A stretch of DNA of 64,000 bases from Bordetella pertussis 18323 (GCF_000306945.1 NC_018518.1:124001-188000), one strand, 5' to 3'; positions 1-9,455 are shown, counted from the first letter of the stretch. Translations and numbers: made by a program. Notes: generated by a model from the letters alone, not told the origin.

Positions 1-471
1 CTGGGCACGCAGGCGCCGCTGTGGACCATCCCGGTCGGCAAGACGCCCGCCGACGTGTTCGTCACCGGCGACGACAAGATCCTGCTGGTGGCGCTGACCG
101 GCGACAGCTATGTCGAGGCCTATGACCTGACTGTCAGCCCGGCGCGGCTGGTCAGGCGCATCAAGACCGGCGCCGGCGCGCATGCGTTCCGCGCGCAGGG
201 CGACGGCCGCCATCTGTTCGTCAGCAACCGCGCCGCCAACACGATCAGCCGCATCGATATGCAGACGCTGGAAGTGGTGGACAGCTATCCGGCGCCGGGC
301 GGCCCCGATTGCATGGATGTGCTGGCCGACGGCAAGATGCTGCTGGTGACCTCGCGCTGGGCCAGCAAGCTGACCGTGATCGACCTGGAGACCAAAAAGG
401 TGAGCCAGCAGGTGCGTGTCGGCAAATCGCCGCACGGTGTGTGGACGCTCGGCCATGCGGCGGCGGGCTAG
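1..471 (+). CDS. YVTN-type beta-propeller protein, C-terminal part
   Basis: The frame is open from base 1, so the start lies outside the window. The 156 visible residues form repeating blades with motifs such as IPVGKTPADVFV, HLFVSNRAANTISRID and LTVIDLETKKVSQQVRVGKSP, typical of the YVTN/NHL beta-propeller family, which is usually periplasmic or secreted; the ligand is unknown. The final words are Ala-Ala-Gly then TAG, and that TAG lies inside the GCTAGC flank of IS481 copy 1 (467-472), so the insertion leaves the protein complete at its C terminus. Whether this TAG is the ancestral stop cannot be told from the window alone, but the ending is natural for the family. Confidence 0.8.
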   Translation: MGTQAPLWTIPVGKTPADVFVTGDDKILLVALTGDSYVEAYDLTVSPARLVRRIKTGAGAHAFRAQGDGRHLFVSNRAANTISRIDMQTLEVVDSYPAPGGPDCMDVLADGKMLLVTSRWASKLTVIDLETKKVSQQVRVGKSPHGVWTLGHAAAG

Positions 472-1418
472 CTGTGAACTGTCAATAGGTTGTATTCGTC
501 CAGGTTGAGTCTGGAGATGGGTACAGCGCGCCCGATGCCTTGGTGGGGTCGATGCCAGTTGTAGTGGTGTAGCCAGGATTTCATGGCATCGGCTCGGTGT
601 TGGGAGTTCTGGTAGGTGTGAGCGTAAGCCCACTCACGCAAGGCCGACTGGATGAAGCGTTCGGCCTTGCCATTGGTCTGTGGGCGGTAAGGTCGGGTAA
701 AGCGGTGCTTGATGCCCAGCTCATGGCACAGCGCGGCGAAGGCGCGGCTGCGAAAGGCCGAGCCATTGTCGGTGAGCAAGCGCTGGATGGTCACGCCCAG
801 GCGCTGGTAGTAGGCCACTGCGTCCTTGAGGAACTGGACGGCGCTGGGGAAGCGCTCGTCGGGGTGGATGTCGGTGAAGGCCACGCGGGCGTGGTCATCG
901 ATGGCCACGAAGACGAAGTCCCAGCCGGCCCCCTCAACGGTATCGCGTCGGTTGCCCGTGACCCGGTGGCCAGGGCGCTGGATACGTCCCAGCTTCTTGA
1001 TGTCGATGTGCAGCAGATCGCCGGGGGCCTGATGCTCGTAGCGCACCACCGGCTCGGCCGGCTCCAGGTCGGCCAGGTGCGACAGACCGGCGCGGGCCAG
1101 GACGCGGCTGACGGTGCTGGCTGACACGCCCAGCGCCTGGGCGATGCGCGCTTGGGTCAGCCGCTTGCGGCGCAGCTCCACGATAGCCAGCGCCTTGGCC
1201 GGCGCAATCGCTCGGGGCGAGACCGTCGGGCGCGAGGACGCATCGGCCAAGCCCGCCTGGCCCTGAGCCAGGAAGCGGCCCAGCCATTTGCGCACAGTCG
1301 GCGCGGTGACCCCATAGGCGCGGGCCGCTTCAGGCACACAAACTTGATGGGCGATCAATTGCTGGACCATTTCGAGTCGACGTAGGAAGGTCAATCGGGC
1401 ATGCTTATGGGTGTTCAT
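468..1418 (-). CDS. IS481 transposase (copy 1)
   Basis: DDE transposase of 316 residues. The N-terminal half holds two helix-turn-helix regions (about residues 13-50 and 87-110) that bind the ends. The integrase-like core has the acidic triad D139 (HIDIKK), D217 (TDNGS) and E253 (KAERF), with 35 residues between the last two. The start is ATG after an AAGGAG site. The last codon (AGC) and the TAG stop are completed by the flanking GCTAGC, not by the element itself. All six copies in the window encode the same protein except for the final residue. Confidence 0.97.
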   Translation of the reverse strand: MNTHKHARLTFLRRLEMVQQLIAHQVCVPEAARAYGVTAPTVRKWLGRFLAQGQAGLADASSRPTVSPRAIAPAKALAIVELRRKRLTQARIAQALGVSASTVSRVLARAGLSHLADLEPAEPVVRYEHQAPGDLLHIDIKKLGRIQRPGHRVTGNRRDTVEGAGWDFVFVAIDDHARVAFTDIHPDERFPSAVQFLKDAVAYYQRLGVTIQRLLTDNGSAFRSRAFAALCHELGIKHRFTRPYRPQTNGKAERFIQSALREWAYAHTYQNSQHRADAMKSWLHHYNWHRPHQGIGRAVPISRLNLDEYNLLTVHS

Positions 1419-1515
1419 CCGGCCGGGCTCCTTGAGTGAACTGGGGGATCGGCGATTTCCAGTTTCTCAAATCCGGTTCGGATGAACCATGCATACAACC
1501 TATTGAATCTTCACA
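473..1515 (-). mobile_element. IS481: IS481 copy 1
   Basis: This is a 1,043 bp element on the minus strand. Its ends are imperfect inverted repeats starting TGTGAA; the first 23 bases of the two ends differ at only three positions (7-9). It is flanked by GCTAGC at 467-472 and 1516-1521, matching the NCTAGN duplication known for IS481. Despite matching flanks, the genes on the two sides are unrelated (a plus-strand propeller gene and a minus-strand GMC gene cut after about 106 codons). Because GCTAGC is a common IS481 target, this copy could still be a recombination junction. Confidence 0.98.
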
Positions 1516-1516
1516 G

Positions 1517-1837
1517 CTAGCCGCGCATGTAGATTATGCCGTTGATGGGGGAGCTGCCGCCCAGCACGCGGCCGCGCGGATAGCCCAGGCTGCGCCCGTT
1601 CAGACCCGGATCGGCCTGGGTGCGATAGCACCAGTCGGTGCGCGGGTTGCCGATGCAATACAGGTAGCCGACCGGGATGTGGATCCAGTGCCAGGAATCG
1701 GCGCCGCCGGCTTCCAGCAACAGCACACGCACGGATGGATCGGCCGACAGGCGATTGGCCAGCACGCAGCCGGCCGAGCCGGCGCCCACGATGATGTAGT
1801 CGAACTCCATGCCGGTATCGACGGCGGTGGCGCACAT
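1517..1837 (-). pseudogene. GMC oxidoreductase, N-terminal fragment cut by IS481
   Basis: The 106-residue fragment begins MCATAVDTG and contains the FAD-binding motif EFDYIIVGAGSAGCVLANRL and the GMC signature YPRGRVLGGSSPINGIIYMRG, as in choline and alcohol dehydrogenases, which are normally about 530 residues. The start is set by AAGGAGA six bases upstream. Only the Rossmann region survives; the substrate domain and the C-terminal His/Asn catalytic site are gone. The reading ends at a TAG inside the IS481 flank GCTAGC. The rest of the gene is not on the other side of the element, so sequence has been lost or moved. It is the last gene of a minus-strand cluster with a KAS III-like synthase and two membrane lipid enzymes. 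Confidence 0.85.
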
Positions 1838-1935
1838 GGATTTGTCTCCTTGAGGCCGCATTCGGTGTGCGGCGCTGCGCCGTATTGTGGTCCGGCATGG
1901 CACCCTTGCCAAGCGCGCCGCGCCGCAATTCCCAA

Positions 1936-3341
1936 CTACCGGCAAGATGCCGCGGTCCATGCGTCCAGCCGGCCCCGGCGCCCCTCGTCCATGCGATGCG
2001 GAGCGCTTCCCTGGCAGGCAACCGCACCGAAAGCGTCCATGCGCGGAAAAAAATGGAACCTTTCGTGATGATGGCGGCCAGCTCGCCCAGCAGCGGCTCC
2101 AGCCCCTGCGGCGCATGGGCCGGGTCGTGCGGCGGCGCGATGAAATCGACCTCGCCGGCCGGCGCGGCGGCCGGCACGGCGCGCGCGCGCGCCGGCTGCG
2201 CGGTCTCGTCGGGCCCTTCGGCCTGCAGCAGCATGTAGGCGGCCATGAAGCGGCCCGATTCGGGGATATAGCAGAAGATCTGTTCGTCAGGCTGCACGGT
2301 ACGCGTCTGCAGGAACTCCGCCAGCATGATGAGAATGGAAGCCGCGCCGGTGTTGCCGCGCCACGCCAGGTTGCTGAACCAGCGCTCGCGCGCGATGGCC
2401 AGGCCGGCCTTGTCCATCAGGTCCTCGACCACCGGGATGAACTTCTCGGACGAGTAATGGCACAGGAAATGGCTGACCTGGCGCGGATCGACCCAGCCGT
2501 CATGCACCAGCTTGGCGTATTCGTGGATGCCGATATCGAACAGGTGCGGCAGCAGGAGGATATCCTGGCGCAGCAGCAGCGCGCCGGCCGCCTCGGCCTC
2601 GGACCACGAGCCATAGTCCAGATGCGCCTGCCCGCCGGCGGACTGTCCCAGTTGCATGCACACCGGATAGTCGCCCGAGAACGAGCGCTGGTGTATCCAT
2701 TTGAGGCGCAGCCGCACGCCGTTGGCGGCGCCGGCCAGCGGCTGGGACGCATCGCCCAACAGCATGGCGCCCGCGCCATCGGACAGCATCCAGCGCAGGA
2801 AATGCGCGTCGAAGTCGGCGTCGTAGCCCGGCGCCGCGAAGCGCGAACGCTTGAACAGACGCGAAGGCAGCTCGCTGGCCACCGCCAGCGCGCGCCGGTG
2901 CGCACCCAGCTCGATACCCTGCGCGGCCGCCTGGATGGCGCCCACGCCGGCCGCGCAGATGCCGTGCACGGACAGGGTCTCGAGCGGCGCGGCGGACAGT
3001 TCGCCCTGGATCATGTTGGCGAACCCGGGCATGAGCGTATCGCCGCCCGACGAGCCGCTGGCCAGCAGCGAGACCTGTGACAGGTCGACGTCGCCGCGCG
3101 CCAGGCAGGCCTGGATGGCCTGCGCGGCCAGCTGCGCATTGCTCCAGCGCGTGCGGCCCTCCGGGTCGATCGCGTAGTAGCGCTGCCTGATGCCGTTCTC
3201 GGCCAGGATGCGGTTCTTGATGCGGCCGGAAATACGGTTCAGCGGCGCGATGTACTGGTCCATCGCATCGTTATCGACCGGCTCGCCGGGCATGAAATAA
3301 CCGGCGCTGTGCAGATAGACGCGATCAAAGGCAACGGGCAT
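1936..3341 (-). pseudogene. KAS III-like beta-ketoacyl synthase, probably frameshifted near its end
   Basis: The first ~425 residues are a beta-ketoacyl-ACP synthase III (FabH/StlD-like thiolase fold) enzyme that would condense an acyl group with malonyl-ACP. Visible are the nucleophile C129 in SVHGICAAGVGAIQ, the His in SHFLCHYSSEKF and the Asn in WRGNTGAAS. After GELAAIITK the frame runs on into the downstream GMC gene in the wrong phase and finally into IS481, where it would end in VKIQ. A run of seven A (2047-2053 on the plus strand) lies at this point. A shift there reaches a stop at 1936, giving a protein of about 465 residues that ends before the GMC start at 1837. That repaired end is inference. 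The gene follows the desaturase by 35 bases. Confidence 0.6.
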
Positions 3342-3376
3342 GACGGATTCTGGTGTGTGGCAAAGGAAATGGGCGG

Positions 3377-4255
3377 CTAGGGCCGCATCAGCGTATGCGT
3401 GCGGCAGCGCCGCGAGAACAGTCCGAGCACGAACACGCGCGCCATGTACGGCGCCAGCCCGCGCTCGTTCAGGCGGGATGGCACGCGGTCACGGTAATGC
3501 TGCCAGTGCAGCGCGCGCAACTCGGACCAATGCGCGCGCGGGTTTTCATGGTGGGCCGTGTGCAGGCCAATGTTGAACAACAATGGGTTGACCCAGCCCT
3601 CGAAATTGCGTGCGTAGCTCAGCGCCGCGTGACGCCCCGGCCCCCCGTCGGCGTGGGCGTGCTGCAGGTAGTTGGTGGCCAGCAGCCAATGCAGGCCATG
3701 CAGCTGCGGCACGATCACCAGCCAGAAGGCCTTGCCCGGGTCGAGCGCCAGCAGTCCGCCCCACAGCCCCAGCCATGCCGCATATTGGCGCAGGCAATAG
3801 CGCCACACGCCCGGCCGGCGGGATCGCAACCGGCGCAGCGAGGCGAGAAACAGCGGATACAGCACGACGACGGCCTGCAAGGGGTGCAGCAGGTAGCCGG
3901 CCAGATGATTGGTGTCGCCGCCGAAACGATAGGTGCGCGCGACATCCCGCGGACCGTGCTTGTAACGGTGGTGGTTGGCATTGTGCGCGGCATGAAAGAC
4001 AAAGGTCGGATGGCCCTGCAGCAGGGTCAGCCAGAAGTCCGTCAGGCGGTTGAGCCAGCGCGGGCGCCACATGCGCCGGTGCGCATGGTTGTGGTGGATG
4101 ACGCCCACCCCCAGGGTCAGGAACAGCATCGGCGCGTACAGCGCCCAATGCCAGCCGTGCACCCATTGCCAGGCGGCCAGCGCCGGCAGCGCGGCCAGAT
4201 ACAGAACGCTCTGCCAGTCGCGCCGATGGCGCAGCCATTCAGCGGGCCGAACCAA
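3377..4255 (-). CDS. membrane fatty-acid desaturase family protein
   Basis: Integral membrane di-iron enzyme of about 292 residues. Three histidine clusters are visible: HHNHAH, HNANHHRYKHG and HTAHHENPRAHW, the metal ligands of the membrane fatty-acid desaturase/hydroxylase superfamily, set between hydrophobic helices. The substrate is unknown. The start is uncertain: the open frame extends upstream out of phase over the preceding hydroxylase gene, and TTG at 4255, which overlaps the hydroxylase stop by 17 bases, is the most plausible coupled start. It sits between the hydroxylase and the KAS III-like synthase, suggesting modification of the synthase's acyl substrate or product. Confidence 0.75.
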   Translation of the reverse strand: MVRPAEWLRHRRDWQSVLYLAALPALAAWQWVHGWHWALYAPMLFLTLGVGVIHHNHAHRRMWRPRWLNRLTDFWLTLLQGHPTFVFHAAHNANHHRYKHGPRDVARTYRFGGDTNHLAGYLLHPLQAVVVLYPLFLASLRRLRSRRPGVWRYCLRQYAAWLGLWGGLLALDPGKAFWLVIVPQLHGLHWLLATNYLQHAHADGGPGRHAALSYARNFEGWVNPLLFNIGLHTAHHENPRAHWSELRALHWQHYRDRVPSRLNERGLAPYMARVFVLGLFSRRCRTHTLMRP

Positions 4256-5015
4256 CCGCGCCCCGCGTGCGATAAGCGGCCAGTTGGCCCTGCGCGGCGT
4301 CGGCGCCCAGGCGCGTGCCGAACAGTCTGTCCATGAAGGTGAACTGGAAGCCGAAGTTGCCCTGGTAGCAGGCATGGTGCAGGTGATGCCTGCGGCTGGC
4401 CGCGAACCAGTGCGCGTACGAAACACCGGGGAAGAAATCGTAGTTGGCGTGGCCCACGCAATTGAAGAACAGGCTGAACAGCGGCACCGACAGCAGCGAC
4501 TAGAAGCTGAAATCATGTACCACCATGGGCAGCAGGATGACGTTGCCCAGCATCAGCGCTTCGATCGGATGGAAGCTGTAGGTCGAGAACGGCGTGGTCA
4601 CCACCGAGCGGTGGTGCGGCAGGTGAAAGCGCCTCAGCAACCGGGTATGCAGCAGGCGGTGGTTGATCCAGAAATGCACGTCGTTCCAGATCACCAGCAC
4701 CAGGATTTCGGCGACGATGCGCCATGGGCCGGCGGCGTCGTCGAGCCGCGCCCAGCCCAGTTGCACCAGGCCCCACGGAAACACCATGCCCAGGCCGAAA
4801 ATCAGGACGGACAGACCGGACTGGAGGAATTCGCGCCGCCACTGCCCGGGACCCAACGGCCGCGGATCGAGCGGCCGGCCCACGCCCAGGGCGGGCAGCA
4901 CGCGTTGGGTCAGCAGCCATGTGGCCGCGCCGAACAACAGGTAGATGCCACCGAAGAAAACCAGGCCATACCCCATGACCTGCCAGACGGATAAGGCCGC
5001 GAATGCTTGCCCCAT
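4239..5015 (-). pseudogene. fatty-acid hydroxylase / sterol-desaturase family gene with in-frame amber codon
   Basis: The 258-codon frame encodes a sterol-desaturase/fatty-acid hydroxylase superfamily membrane protein. Four hydrophobic segments and histidine boxes HFWINHRLLH, HLPHHRS and, after the break, HHLHHACY are visible. The frame is interrupted by a single TAG (4500-4502) after HDFSF and resumes in the same phase with SLLSVPLFSLFFNC through the last histidine box to 4239. The first 171 residues alone lack the final metal ligands, so the product should be inactive unless read through. A CAG to TAG change is the simplest explanation. This is the first gene of the minus-strand lipid cluster. 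Confidence 0.8.
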
Positions 5016-5128
5016 GGCGATGCTTGTTATTGTGGGAATGCCGGATCATAAGCAATTGCCGGGCGGGGCAGCGGAAAAAATATTGCAAAACGATTCAAAG
5101 CATTCTGAATCTATTCCTGCGCGGACAG

Positions 5129-5162
5129 GCAGGCCCGGGCCGGTGCATCGGCCCGGGCCTGC
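5129..5162 (-). terminator. strong hairpin downstream of the intimin-like gene
   Basis: Perfect 14 bp inverted repeat (GCAGGCCCGGGCCG, six-base loop, then its complement), 19 bases beyond the stop of the intimin-like gene. It has no U-run on the minus strand, so it may act as a Rho-assisted or RNA-stabilising hairpin. Confidence 0.6.
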
Positions 5163-5181
5163 GTCATCCAGAGGCGCGCCG

Positions 5182-8100
5182 TCACAAGGTGGAGATCACC
5201 TTGATGTAAAGACGCGCCACGCCGCCAAACCGCGTATCCGTGAATTCGATCCAGAACTTGTAGTCGTTCGAACGCTCTACTTCGGTAAGTTCCTTACGCA
5301 GCTTGGCCTTGGCCGAGTCCGGCACGTAGAAATGCAAGGCCCGCGCATCGCCGCCCACCCCGGGCGCGTTGCCCCACTTCAGTGTGATGGCCTCGCGCAC
5401 CAGCCGGCCGGCACGGTCCTCGGTCTTGTAGGGCTTGAGCGCAACGCGCAGCTCGGCCGTGGGAATCTGCTGGTTCGTCGTGATGCGCAGCAGCGGCTCA
5501 TTGTCCGTACCGCCTCGCGTGGTCAACGGCACGAAGTACCTCGACTGGCTGAAGTCCTTCGCCGACAATTGGCGCGGCTGCCAGGCGTCGGTGTAGGCGT
5601 AGGTCTTCAGCGGCGACCGGTTTGCGCTCGCGTCGGTGGCCTGTGCGGTCACGGCGCCGCTGCCCACGTCGCCCGCCGACGTCGCGCGATAGCCGCCCTT
5701 GGAATCCGCGGTGACCGTATCCGAAGCGCCGCCCGGGAACACGACATGGACCCGCGCGCCGGCCTCGGTAACCCCCGACACCGTAATGCGGCCATTGCCG
5801 GGGTCGGTAGTCACCATGGCGATCGTCAACGACGGCGGCACCGTGTCGGCAACCGTATTGCTGAACTGCCGGCTCACGGACGGGCTGGCGTTGCCCGCGG
5901 CGTCGGTCGCGATGACGGAAATATTGCCGCGTGCCGTCACATCGCGCGCCGAATGCACCGTATACGCCCCCGAACGGTCCGCGGTGGCCCGCGCCACCTG
6001 CCCGTCGGGGAAGGTAACGCTGACCGTGGCGCCAGGCTCGGTCGCGCCCGACACCGTCGCCACGCCGGTCCCCGCCTGCTCGGTCACCGCGCGTATCGTC
6101 ACGGCCGGCGCCGTCTTGTCGACCTGGTCGGTGAACTCGGCGCTGGCGGCGGCGCGATTGCCCGCGGCATCGCTGGCCGACACGGCAATCCTTCCGGATC
6201 GCGCCACATCGGCCGGAGACGCCAGTTGATAACGGCCCTGCCCATCGGCGCGCGCCTGCGCCGTCTGGCCATCCGGGAAGGTCGCGCTGACCATCAGATT
6301 GGGCTCGGTCTTGCCCGACACGTTCACAACGCCCGTCCGGGCCTGCTCCACCGCCGCCTCGATCGTCAGCGGCGGAGCGGTCCGGTCGACCGCGTCCTGA
6401 TAGGGCACGTCCCGGGGCGCACTCGCGTTGCCATGCGCATCGGTCGCGATCACCCGCACCGTGCCGCTTTGCAGCACATCGCCCGGCGACACCGCGCGGT
6501 ACCGGCCCGCCGAATCGGCGGTCACGGTCTGCAGCGACTCGCCGGGGATCGCCACCTGCACGCGCGCGCCCGGCTCGGTGACGCCGGTGACGGTCACCCG
6601 CCCGGAGTCCGAGGCCACGTTCAAGACCGGCGTATCGAGAACCGGCGGCGTCCGATCGACCGTGTCCGCGTAGGCGGCGCGCACCGGCGCCGCCGCATTG
6701 CCCGCCGTGTCGGTCGCGACAACCGTCACGTTGCCGCCGATCATGTCGGCGCGCGAGGTCGCCGTGTAGGTGCCGTCGGCCTTGGCGGTAACGGTGACCG
6801 TCTCGCCATCGGGAAACGTCACCCGCACCGACGCGCCAGGCTCGGTGCGGCCGCTGACCGTCAAGCGCCCACTGTCGGCCGCCTCGCTCAACGCAAGCGT
6901 GGGCGCGGCCGGCGCGGTCTTGTCCACGGCATCGGCAAACACCGTCCGCGCCGGCGCGCTCTGGTTGCCCGACGCGTCGGCCGCAACCACCGTGATCTCG
7001 CCCGCCACCATATCGGCGGTGGACGTCACGCTATAGGCGCCGTCCGAGCCCGCCGTCACCGTCTGCGCTTCGCCATTCGGAAAGACCACCCGCACCGCAG
7101 CGCCCGGCTCGGCCTGCCCGGTGACGGTCGCGCGGCCGCTGGCCGCATCCTCGCGCACCGTCAGCGACGGCGACGCCGGCGCCGTCTTGTCCAGCGTATC
7201 GGTGTACATCACCTGCTGCGCGGGCGTCCGGTTGCCGTCCGCATCGCCCGCGCTCACCACGATCGGCCCGGACACCATGTCGGTATCGGACGTGGCGGCA
7301 TAGCCGCCATCATTCTGCGCCCGCACCGTCTTGCTGCTGCCATCGGGGAATTGCACCGTCACCAGCGCGCCGGCTTCGGTCCGGCCCATCACGGTGACCC
7401 GCCCGGTCTGCGCATCGGTGGCGTGACGCACCGTCGGCGTCATCGGCGCGGTTCGGTCGACGGGATCGGCATAGTGCGCCCGGACCGGCGCGGCGCGATT
7501 GCCGGCCTGATCGGCCACCACCACCACGACATCGCCCTGCGCCGCGTCGCCGGCAGACGTGACGCGAAAGCCGCCATCCGCATCGACCCGGACGGTCTGC
7601 GTCGTGCCGTCGGGCCAGGTGACCGTCACGCTGCCGCCCGGCTCGGCCTGGCCGCTGACGGTCAAGCGTCCCGTCGCGGCATCGGTATCGAGCGCGATCT
7701 GGACCGGCTCCGGCGCCGTCCTGTCGACCGTGTCCTGATAGGCCTGCTGCGCCTGGGTACTGTTGCCGGCCGCGTCGGCGGCCTGCACCACGATCACGCC
7801 GGCCGGCAAGTCGCCATCCGAGCGCACACGGTAAGCGCCGTTGGCGTCGGCGCGCACCGTTTTGCGGCCGCCGCCGGGAAACCGGATCGTGACCTGCGCG
7901 TCCGGCTCGCTGCGGCCCGTGACCGTGACGCGTCCGGTAGCCTCATCCGTGGCCACCCCTGCAATGCTCAGGACCGGGGCGGTCTTGTCGACCGTATCGG
8001 TATAGGCGTAGGTAACCTCCTGGCTGGTATCGCCGTAACGGTCGGTGGCGCGCGCCCGTATCAGTCCGCTCGTCATATCGCCGGCCGAGCTTGCCTCGAA

Positions 8101-8412
8101 GCCGCCCGCCGCATTGGCGCGCACGCTCGTCGCCGTCCCGTCGGGCAGCCAGAGCTGCACGTCGGCCAAGGGCTCGGTGACGCCGTACACGGTAATGCGC
8201 CCGGTGGCCGGGTCGGTGCGAACCTCGGCAATGCGCAGCGCCAGGACGATTTTCTTGCGCCGCGTATCGAGCACGATGCGGTTCTCGCGCCGGACGAAAT
8301 CCTGCAGGCGTGCGCCCCTGTCGAATGGCGGGGCCGTGTCCTGCGCGCCGCGGCGCAATTGCCGCGACAAGGGCTCGCCCAGATTCAGCCGCACGCCCAG
8401 CTGGACGCTAGT
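5182..8412 (-). pseudogene. intimin/invasin-type (BipA/BcfA-like) surface protein, 5' end removed by IS481
   Basis: The remaining ~1,076 residues begin in the C-terminal part of an inverse-autotransporter beta-barrel (VQLGVRLNLGEPLSRQL, then FVRRENRIVLDTRRK, the intimin-family signature). Ten Ig-like repeats of about 87-91 residues follow, each with the pattern GR.TV.G.TEPGA.V.V.FPDG...TV.A and ending DTVDKTAP or DRTAP. A unique ~120-residue C-terminal domain ends LYIKVISTL. Bordetella BipA and BcfA have this architecture; I cannot tell which paralogue this is. The signal peptide, LysM-type region and most of the barrel are missing, so export should fail. The repeats face the host cell in intact relatives. 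The truncation point is the GCTAGT flank of IS481 copy 2. Confidence 0.85.
5185..8395 (-). repeat. ten tandem Ig-like coding repeats (~265 bp each)
   Basis: Imperfect tandem repeats within the intimin-like gene, spaced about 87-91 codons, spanning roughly 5540-8250 between the barrel end and the C-terminal domain. Copies differ by many substitutions, so this is an old array rather than a recent amplification. Repeats 5 and 6 (about 6650-7180) are the closest to consensus. Confidence 0.75.
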
Positions 8413-9455
8413 TGTGAAGATTCAATAGGTTGTATGCATGGTTCATCCGAACCGGATTTGAGAAACTGGAAATCGCCAACTCCCCAGTTCACTCAAGGAG
8501 CCCGGCCGGATGAACACCCATAAGCATGCCCGATTGACCTTCCTACGTCGACTCGAAATGGTCCAGCAATTGATCGCCCATCAAGTTTGTGTGCCTGAAG
8601 CGGCCCGCGCCTATGGGGTCACCGCGCCGACTGTGCGCAAATGGCTGGGCCGCTTCCTGGCTCAGGGCCAGGCGGGCTTGGCCGATGCGTCCTCGCGCCC
8701 GACGGTCTCGCCCCGAGCGATTGCGCCGGCCAAGGCGCTGGCTATCGTGGAGCTGCGCCGCAAGCGGCTGACCCAAGCGCGCATCGCCCAGGCGCTGGGC
8801 GTGTCAGCCAGCACCGTCAGCCGCGTCCTGGCCCGCGCCGGTCTGTCGCACCTGGCCGACCTGGAGCCGGCCGAGCCGGTGGTGCGCTACGAGCATCAGG
8901 CCCCCGGCGATCTGCTGCACATCGACATCAAGAAGCTGGGACGTATCCAGCGCCCTGGCCACCGGGTCACGGGCAACCGACGCGATACCGTTGAGGGGGC
9001 CGGCTGGGACTTCGTCTTCGTGGCCATCGATGACCACGCCCGCGTGGCCTTCACCGACATCCACCCCGACGAGCGCTTCCCCAGCGCCGTCCAGTTCCTC
9101 AAGGACGCAGTGGCCTACTACCAGCGCCTGGGCGTGACCATCCAGCGCTTGCTCACCGACAATGGCTCGGCCTTTCGCAGCCGCGCCTTCGCCGCGCTGT
9201 GCCATGAGCTGGGCATCAAGCACCGCTTTACCCGACCTTACCGCCCACAGACCAATGGCAAGGCCGAACGCTTCATCCAGTCGGCCTTGCGTGAGTGGGC
9301 TTACGCTCACACCTACCAGAACTCCCAACACCGAGCCGATGCCATGAAATCCTGGCTACACCACTACAACTGGCATCGACCCCACCAAGGCATCGGGCGC
9401 GCTGTACCCATCTCCAGACTCAACCTGGACGAATACAACCTATTGACAGTTCACA
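8413..9455 (+). mobile_element. IS481: IS481 copy 2
   Basis: 1,043 bp, plus strand. Flanks are GCTAGT at 8407-8412 and ACTAGC at 9456-9461, which do not match as a direct repeat. The left neighbour is a decapitated intimin-like gene and the right neighbour a phage capsid gene lacking its 3' end. Both signs indicate a recombination junction between two former IS481 insertions. Confidence 0.98.

Noticed and set aside
597..1124. 175-codon frame within IS481 opposite to the transposase (six copies)
   Set aside because: Repeats identically in every copy but is a GC-driven shadow of the transposase, with no ribosome site.
473..1515. Outward hybrid promoter from the TTGACA at the IS481 right end
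   Set aside because: A perfect -35 is present in every copy, but none of the six flanks has a convincing -10 about 17 bases away.
4945..8523. Open frame of 1,192 codons on the plus strand
   Set aside because: It is the exact antisense of the intimin-like repeat gene. The minus-strand reading has clear domain repeats; the plus reading is His/Arg-rich noise caused by high GC.
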